Part shown: positions 5,999 through 9,574 of the stretch, piece after piece
How the letters are laid out: each line of letters opens with the position of its first letter
Position numbering within the stretch: position 1 is the first letter of the stretch
DNA from: Candidatus Iainarchaeum sp.
Lineage (GTDB): Archaea > B1Sed10-29
Reading direction: 5' to 3'
Assembly: GCA_003551125.1 (NCBI GenBank)
Contig: PULY01000048.1
Location: 1-9,574 of the forward strand
DNA length: 9,574 bases
Made by a program: the position numbers and the translations under genes
The notes under the pieces: generated by a model
Seen by the model: the letters and a program-made list of their open reading frames with translations, nothing else
Databases searched by the model: none
What the model was told of the DNA's origin: nothing

Positions 5999-6451
5999 TC
6001 AAAGACCTGCCATCGGATCTTGATCCGTATCCACTATTACCCAATTACCATTTTCTCTTTCTAATTCAAAGGTAATAGTCTCAGTTTCTGTTTCTTCCAT
6101 ACCCATAAAATCTATAGATCTTGTTATTTCTGCTTCCACAGTTGCAGTGCCTGTACCTTCGTCAATAGTTTCATCTAATATATTTACATCTATATCTAAG
6201 GCTTCCATCATTTCCTCCATCATTTCTATTTCTTCTTCGGGAACATTCTCAAATTCAGCTAACATTAGATCTCTTTCTTCTGCCGGTAAATATTCCGCTG
6301 CTCCTTCGAAATCTCCTCTTTCCATAGCGCTATAAAACCCAACTACTGTTCCTGCTGGTCCTCTAGATGTTCTTAGAAACATAAATGAAGTTGCTATTAT
6401 AGCAATTAATGCTATTAAACCGACTACTGCCAATTTTTTATTTCTTTCCAT
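5999..6451 (-). CDS. Membrane-anchored small acidic protein, DUF4878/NTF2-like
   Basis: A 150-residue protein with a short basic N-terminus (MERNKK), one hydrophobic helix at about 7-26 (LAVVGLIALIAIIATSFMFL) and a very acidic outer domain. The segment GPAGTVVGFYSAMERGDFEG AAEYL (31-55) resembles the first helices of DUF4878/NTF2-like proteins, where a chain of the type V..FY.A...GD...A marks the cone-shaped fold. The end (ETITFELERENGNWVIVDTD) fits the closing strands of that fold. No lipobox Cys follows the hydrophobic segment, so it is probably an N-terminally anchored protein and not a lipoprotein. ATG 6451 is chosen over an in-frame TTG at 6469 because it has a perfect GGAGGTGA site (6456-6463). 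The function is unknown; a Met/Glu-rich stretch (about 70-84) is unusual. Confidence 0.75.
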   Translation of the reverse strand: MERNKKLAVVGLIALIAIIATSFMFLRTSRGPAGTVVGFYSAMERGDFEGAAEYLPAEERDLMLAEFENVPEEEIEMMEEMMEALDIDVNILDETIDEGTGTATVEAEITRSIDFMGMEETETETITFELERENGNWVIVDTDQDPMAGL

Positions 6452-6505
6452 TTTTTCACCTCCTAACAATGAATATAGTGCTTACGGTATTATAAGAAAT
6501 AAGTA

Positions 6506-6513
6506 CTTATAAA
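6506..6513 (-). promoter_or_regulatory. Candidate TATA box of the DUF4878-like gene
   Basis: TTTATAAG on the minus strand would place the start near 6484 with a leader of about 33 nt holding the GGAGGTGA site. A second candidate, TTATAA at 6490-6495, would give a start near 6467. The rest of 6464-6581 shows no further gene. Confidence 0.4.
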
Positions 6514-6581
6514 TTTTGATTTAAAATTAAACCTTTAGTAAAATAACCTCAAAGAGATACTTTACGAAAGGAAATATCATC

Positions 6582-6586
6582 AAAAA
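6582..6586 (-). terminator. T-run after tRNA-Ala
   Basis: TTTTT follows the discriminator base of the tRNA directly. Short T-runs terminate archaeal stable RNA genes, so this is a plausible terminator. Confidence 0.5.
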
Positions 6587-6690
6587 TGGACCCGGCGGGA
6601 TTTGAACCCGCGGCCTTGCCCATTTTGGATCTTTCAGAATATACTGAGTTTATTCGCCAAGGGCATGATCTTCCACTGATCTACGGGCCC
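6587..6690 (-). tRNA. tRNA-Ala(GGC) with intron
   Basis: All arms fold: acceptor GGGCCCG/CGGGTCC (6684-6690 with 6588-6594), U8-A9, D stem GATC/GATC with loop AGTGGAA, anticodon stem TGCCC/GGGCA, a 5-nt variable loop AGGCC, and T arm GCGGG-TTCAAAT-CCCGC. The acceptor carries G3:U70 and discriminator A73, the alanine identity elements, agreeing with the GGC anticodon (6656-6658), which reads GCC/GCU. The CCA end is not encoded and must be added by the CCA enzyme. A 32-nt intron interrupts the anticodon loop at the canonical 37/38 site. The mature tRNA would be 72 nt with loop TTGGCGT. Confidence 0.95.
6623..6654 (-). other. Archaeal tRNA intron (bulge-helix-bulge, position 37/38)
   Basis: TTGG of the anticodon loop pairs with CCAA near the intron's 3' end to give the 4-bp central helix. 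It is flanked by the 3-nt bulges CGA (5') and AAT (3'). Cutting after the second base of each bulge, as the splicing endonuclease does, removes 32 nt and leaves G37 and T38. Inside, TCAG/CTGA can form a short stem. The RtcB-type ligase would join the exons. Confidence 0.88.
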
Positions 6691-6711
6691 CAGTTTGACT
6701 AGAAGTGTAGA

Positions 6712-6719
6712 TCTATAAT
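6712..6719 (-). promoter_or_regulatory. Candidate TATA box of tRNA-Ala
   Basis: ATTATAGA on the minus strand is centred about 25 nt upstream of the tRNA's first base (6690), the expected place for an archaeal TATA box if transcription starts at or near the mature 5' end. Confidence 0.4.
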
Positions 6720-6792
6720 CATCTTTAGATAACTCCCGAATTAACGAGGACTCTTTTTTAATGTTTTCTCTTGTGTTTTGAAGTTTCTTGTT

Positions 6793-7020
6793 CTAAGTGG
6801 AAATGTAAAAAATGTTGTCTCCTCTTAGGATCACTTGACCTATCTTCTGTTTCTTTTCTCCATCCTCTAGTTCCGTAGCATCTGATATTGCTAGGTTCAT
6901 ATGCTGGTCAAATGCTTCGAGTTTTCCTCTTACATCTTTTCCTTCCTTCAAGTGTACAAGTATCTGTTTTCCTATCGCTTTGTCAAGGAAGTCAAATGGT
7001 CTGCTTGCTATTTTAATCAC
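6793..7020 (-). CDS. lsm: Sm-like archaeal protein (LSm)
   Basis: This is a single-domain LSm protein, which in archaea forms heptameric rings that bind U-rich RNA. The Sm1 motif is residues 17-48 (GKQILVHLKEGKDVRGKLEA, then FDQHMNLAIS with the RNA-contact D38, H40 and N42). Sm2 is GQVILRGDNIFYIS (61-74), with the conserved R66-G-D-N contact. At 75 residues it matches the family. The coordinates use GTG 7020, but that GTG lies within a GGTGA sequence and has no upstream ribosome binding site. A start at the in-frame ATA 7011, 5 nt after GGTGA, would give (M)ASRPFDFLDKAIGK, closer to the family N-terminus. It follows the MinD-family gene by 49 nt and may be its operon partner. No eL37 gene, a common LSm neighbour, follows. 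Confidence 0.95.
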   Translation of the reverse strand: MIKIASRPFDFLDKAIGKQILVHLKEGKDVRGKLEAFDQHMNLAISDATELEDGEKKQKIGQVILRGDNIFYIST

Positions 7021-7069
7021 CTTTTTATAGTTCTTTTATTTTTGTTTTTATTCCTTTTTACTTGTTCGG

Positions 7070-7852
7070 TTATCTGCTGAATATTGATTTAATTTTATCT
7101 ATTATTCCTTTCTTCTCCTCTTCAGTATATGTTTCTCCTACTATTTCTTCTGTTAATTTTCTTATCTTTTTTGCGAACTTACTTTCCGATAAATGATTTA
7201 TCACTGGTTCTTCTTCCACTATCGCTTTTCTTATTTCAGGTTCCTCTTCTATTTTAATTAGTATAGGTGCATTTAACAGAGTTGTTATTTCCTTGTCGCT
7301 CATCCCAAATCTTTTCTCAGGTACTCTATTCAGTATTATTCCTTTAACTTCAGAACCCATCTTTTCAGCTACGTTTTTTGCTTTTGAAGCGTCAGCTGCT
7401 GATATTGTTTCAGGTGTAACCACTAAGAATGTTTCGTCACTTGCATTAAAGCATGATATTGTGTCTTTTCCAACTCCTGCCGGTGCATCCATAAGTAATA
7501 CGGTGCATTTTTCCGCTAGTTTATCAGTTACTCTTTTCAATCTATCAGGATCCATTCTTCTGAATTGAGTTGGTGATATTCCTGCAGGTATGAATCTTGC
7601 TTTCTCTCCATGTATATCGTAAATCGCGTCTTCTATATTTGCTTCGTTTCTCATAACGTCTTGTAGTGTTATTGGCCTTCCTTGCATTCCTAAGAGCATT
7701 TCTAAGTTAGCCATATCTATATCTGCATCCATTATTATAACTTCTTCTCCAGCTCTCGCCATCGATAGACCTAGATTTAGAGTTATGAGTGATTTACCTA
7801 CTCCTCCTTTTCCTGAAGCTATACATATTTTTCTAGCTTTTTTCTTTTCCAC
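7070..7852 (-). CDS. minD: MinD/ParA-family ATPase with C-terminal membrane-targeting helix
   Basis: A 260-residue deviant-Walker-A ATPase. The P-loop GKGGVGKS (14-21) has the signature Lys15 and catalytic Lys20. The A' region VIIMDADIDMANLEMLLG (38-55) and the Walker B/switch LLMDAPAG (119-126; D122) follow MinD closely, as does LVVTPETISAADASKAKNVA. The C-terminus (GIIDKIKSIFSR) puts I250, I251, I254, I257 and F258 on one face and Lys/Arg on the other, which resembles the amphipathic membrane-targeting sequence of bacterial MinD. So ATP-dependent dimerisation and membrane binding are likely. No MinC or MinE is present; archaeal MinD homologues are known to position surface structures and need not act in division. 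The start is GTG 7852 with AAGGAG at 7863-7868. It follows the roadblock-like gene by 40 nt. Confidence 0.9.
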   Translation of the reverse strand: MEKKKARKICIASGKGGVGKSLITLNLGLSMARAGEEVIIMDADIDMANLEMLLGMQGRPITLQDVMRNEANIEDAIYDIHGEKARFIPAGISPTQFRRMDPDRLKRVTDKLAEKCTVLLMDAPAGVGKDTISCFNASDETFLVVTPETISAADASKAKNVAEKMGSEVKGIILNRVPEKRFGMSDKEITTLLNAPILIKIEEEPEIRKAIVEEEPVINHLSESKFAKKIRKLTEEIVGETYTEEEKKGIIDKIKSIFSR

Positions 7853-7892
7853 TGGTATCTTTCTCCTTAATTTATCTTTAATTTGTTCTTGA

Positions 7893-8348
7893 TTAGTTTT
7901 GTATCTTTCCCAATTTTTGTGTTATTCTTTTTATTTCCGGCATTGATATTGTTCCGGGTGTTTTCATCAAATAAAATTTGTCTTCTTCCCTGTATATTAA
8001 GTTATTTTGACCGTTGTTTCTAAGAGTGAATAACTTTGTATTCGGAAATTGTTCGGTTATTTTTTGAGGGAGCTTTTTCTCTTTGAGTATTTCCTTGAAT
8101 TCGTTCTCTCCATCTGTTTTTATTATTTCTCCTTTCTCATCGGCAACAGCAAGTGCATCCAAATAGAATTCTTTCTTTATTCTATTTGTTCCTCCTTCCT
8201 TCTCGTTCTCTTCTTCACTTTCATCTACACCTCTAATTTCTTCGAGTCTTTCCTGTACTAATTCATGGATTATTTTTATATTTTCCCTTATTTCATCCTC
8301 TGGATCTCTATTTCCAACCAGATTAAGTATTACTTGCTTAAAACTCAT
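7893..8348 (-). CDS. Roadblock/LC7-like small protein (tentative)
   Basis: A 151-residue cytosolic protein. Residues 14-60 are acidic and helical, with an EEENEKEGG linker. From about 61 a likely alpha/beta domain begins: FYLDALAVADEKGEIIKTDG resembles the opening strand-turn-strand of roadblock/LC7 or longin-type domains, and DKFYLMKTPGTISMPEIKRI TQKL resembles the closing strand and helix. Roadblock proteins act as platforms or regulators for small GTPases and SIMIBI ATPases, so a partnership with the MinD-like neighbour is plausible (inference). ATG 8348 is chosen; GTG 8357 is in frame but belongs to the likely ribosome binding site (AGTGAT). It starts 10 nt after the DUF2226-like gene's stop and 40 nt before minD, so these three genes form one operon. 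Confidence 0.55.
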   Translation of the reverse strand: MSFKQVILNLVGNRDPEDEIRENIKIIHELVQERLEEIRGVDESEEENEKEGGTNRIKKEFYLDALAVADEKGEIIKTDGENEFKEILKEKKLPQKITEQFPNTKLFTLRNNGQNNLIYREEDKFYLMKTPGTISMPEIKRITQKLGKIQN

Positions 8349-8358
8349 TTTTATCACT

Positions 8359-8931
8359 TTACCTTCTTTTTTCTCTTTCTAGGAATTTTTCCAGTGTTCT
8401 CTGCTCCTGTTTTGCTTTTTGTATTAACTGCCCACTTGTATCTTCACTGGAACTTAGTCCAGTTAATCCGTATTTCTTCAGTAGTTCTTCTTTGGTTAGT
8501 TTCTTTGTTCTTTTTTCCATTAACCCTTCTTCGTACTTCGTGGTAAATGTACTCGGTATCTCTAATTCTCCCTTTCCTACTGGTTCAAATAACATTGCTT
8601 CTTCATTCATAGTTTTTGTAAGTTGTATTTGATGTGATGTTAATTTATATGTATCTATTACACCGTTTCTTGATTTTAATGCATTTAGAGATCTTTCCAG
8701 TGCTTCTTTTGACATGTATTTTTTATTGTACTTGAAGTATGAGTACTCTGAACCTATTATCTTTCCATTTTTGTATATTATTACTCCTTCTTCCAAACCC
8801 GTTTCTCCGTGTATAGTTATCGCGTTGTATCCTGTGAATTTATCCTTCATTAATCCTTCTATTATGTTTCTTGGACTTGTTTTTGGAACTTTTGTTCCTC
8901 TTTCTACAGGTTCTCCCGTTGGTATCTTCAT
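8359..8931 (-). CDS. DUF2226/PATAN-like archaeal protein
   Basis: A 190-residue soluble protein. The N-terminal part begins MKIPTGEPVERGTKV, then IIEGLMKDKFTGYNAITIHG (23-42) and EEGVIIYKNGKIIGSEYS (47-64), followed by a helix SKEALERSLNAL (74-85). This F-T-G-Y ... G-x-I-x-x-x-x-G-x-I-x-x-x-x-Y pattern is that of DUF2226, an archaea-specific family related to DUF4388/PATAN adaptor domains that in bacteria are tied to gliding, two-component or small-GTPase systems. The C-terminal 60 residues are charged and helical (KKLTKEELLKKYGL, then a Lys/Arg/Glu tail), perhaps a partner-binding arm. ATG 8931 has a weak site (GATGAT). It heads the cluster with the roadblock-like and MinD-family genes. The function is unknown. 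Confidence 0.65.
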   Translation of the reverse strand: MKIPTGEPVERGTKVPKTSPRNIIEGLMKDKFTGYNAITIHGETGLEEGVIIYKNGKIIGSEYSYFKYNKKYMSKEALERSLNALKSRNGVIDTYKLTSHQIQLTKTMNEEAMLFEPVGKGELEIPSTFTTKYEEGLMEKRTKKLTKEELLKKYGLTGLSSSEDTSGQLIQKAKQEQRTLEKFLEREKRR

Positions 8932-8999
8932 TTATATCATCTTTAGTTATCTTTTTGTTTCCGTGTCAAACTCCTGTATTAATTGAGATGCATTTATTT

Positions 9000-9007
9000 T
9001 ATTTAAA
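9000..9007 (-). promoter_or_regulatory. Candidate TATA box of the DUF2226-roadblock-MinD operon
   Basis: TTTAAATA on the minus strand would start transcription near 8978 and leave a leader of about 47 nt before ATG 8931. The upstream CACCAT is a poor BRE. The gap 8932-9069 holds no other gene I can support. Confidence 0.45.
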
Positions 9008-9069
9008 TGGTGGTTGCTTTTGTCTATTTTTCTTGAAATATTATTTGTAGATAGAATAAAATTAATTCT

Positions 9070-9531
9070 TTAGATAATTATAGCGTGATCAGCTGTGTTT
9101 TCCAGGGCTACTGCCATTGATTTAGCTCCTATAACTATTGTGTCTTTTCCTCTTTCTTTTGCTTTAATTAATACTCTCTGGAAATCTGAATCTCTTGTCA
9201 TTATAGCTATTTTATCTATGTTTTCGTTATACACTGCTTCCATTATGTCAGCCGCCATGGGTGCATCTACATCAGCTGTAGTTATCATTGTTGGTTCAAA
9301 TCCTTGATTGGCAACTGCTTCTATCAGTTTTTCAGGTGCGTATTGATCCAAATAAACTTTACCTATCTTCAACATCCCTATTTCTTCTAGTTTTAGCTTT
9401 ATATCTGATAAATCGTAGTCAAACTCTCCTCTGAGCATATTAGGACCATCAACAAATAACGCTATTCTGGAGATCTCTTTTCCATCTCTTTTTTTAAATT
9501 TTTTCTTAACTCTTTCAAGAATTTTAATCAC
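9070..9531 (-). CDS. NYN-domain protein (LabA/PIN-like ribonuclease fold, TIGR00288-like)
   Basis: A 153-residue protein with a basic N-terminus (LERVKKKFKKRDGK) and then an NYN domain. The first strand is RIALFVDGPNML (22-33; D28 and N31). The acidic pocket is completed by DVDAPMAADIME (D89 and D95) and by IAIMTRDSDFQRVL (D114 and D116). The end, KDTIVIGAKSMAVALENTAD, is typical of the archaeal family annotated as TIGR00288. NYN domains are PIN-like metal-dependent ribonucleases; all the expected acidic residues are present, so activity is plausible but the target is unknown. The coordinates use GTG 9531, which sits in GGTGATT; an ATT start at 9522, 5 nt after GGTGA, is also possible. It is separated from the DUF2226 operon by 138 nt. 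Confidence 0.88.
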   Translation of the reverse strand: MIKILERVKKKFKKRDGKEISRIALFVDGPNMLRGEFDYDLSDIKLKLEEIGMLKIGKVYLDQYAPEKLIEAVANQGFEPTMITTADVDAPMAADIMEAVYNENIDKIAIMTRDSDFQRVLIKAKERGKDTIVIGAKSMAVALENTADHAIII

Positions 9532-9561
9532 CCGTAATTTGTGAATTTATTAGTTGGAAGA

Positions 9562-9569
9562 ATTATATT
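9562..9569 (-). promoter_or_regulatory. Candidate TATA box of the NYN gene
   Basis: AATATAAT on the minus strand, centred near 9565, would start transcription at about 9540. The leader before GTG 9531 would be only about 9 nt, or about 18 nt to the alternative ATT start at 9522, which leaves room for GGTGA as a ribosome binding site. Confidence 0.4.
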
Positions 9570-9574
9570 CTCCA

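Noticed and set aside
6540..6586. Possible C/D box sRNA just downstream of tRNA-Ala (TGATGA on the minus strand)
   Set aside because: A C-box-like TGATGA is present, but no CTGA D box at a proper distance and no clear terminal stem were seen.
6691..6792. Missing eL37 gene after LSm
   Set aside because: eL37 often follows LSm in archaea, so the gap was read in all frames; no Cys-pair zinc motif or suitable frame is present.
1..9574. CRISPR arrays, insertion sequences, integrase sites or phage genes
   Set aside because: No direct-repeat arrays, transposase or integrase motifs, or long terminal inverted repeats were seen; the content is core informational genes plus a few small unknowns.

Overview
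The window looks like a low-GC, AGA-rich archaeal chromosome. It carries a proteasome alpha subunit, archaeal RNase P proteins, an archaeal exosome subunit, SBDS, eL15, archaeal-type uL16 (L10e), a single-domain LSm and a tRNA-Ala with a bulge-helix-bulge intron and no encoded CCA. Ribosome binding sites are of the GGTGA/GGAGG type, and BRE/TATA-like promoters with short leaders can be recognised. The gene content and small, compact proteins would suit a DPANN or other deep euryarchaeal lineage, but the exact taxon cannot be read from this window.

Region 1 (1-3988, minus strand) is the well-known archaeal exosome/proteasome/translation superoperon. In transcription order it reads eL15, a COG1325 exosome-associated RNA-binding protein, RNase P Rpp30 (Rnp3), RNase P Pop5 (Rnp2), proteasome alpha (PsmA), SBDS/Sdo1 and Rrp4, which runs off the left edge. 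Together these genes cover ribosome assembly, tRNA 5' maturation, RNA decay and protein decay.

Region 2 (about 3989-5356) holds a five-helix membrane protein ending in a PspC domain, followed by a compact transcription unit on the minus strand. That unit has a clear BRE/TATA, a 13-nt leader, a 29-codon ORF of unknown function, a perfect 8-bp hairpin at its 3' end and a U-rich tract. Between it and the divergent uL16 gene lie two adjacent 13-bp palindromes.

Region 3 (5357-6690) holds uL16 on the plus strand (the only plus-strand gene), a convergent membrane-anchored small acidic protein (DUF4878/NTF2-like), and tRNA-Ala(GGC) with a 32-nt intron.

Region 4 (6793-9574, minus strand) reads NYN-domain ribonuclease-like protein, DUF2226/PATAN-like protein, roadblock-like protein, MinD-family ATPase with a C-terminal amphipathic helix, then LSm. 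The middle three genes form a tight cluster and are the best candidate here for an uncharacterised system: a membrane-targeted SIMIBI ATPase with two small putative regulators. LSm and the NYN gene share a 12-nt sequence at their starts (GGTGATTAAAAT), which raises the possibility of AUA/AUU initiation.
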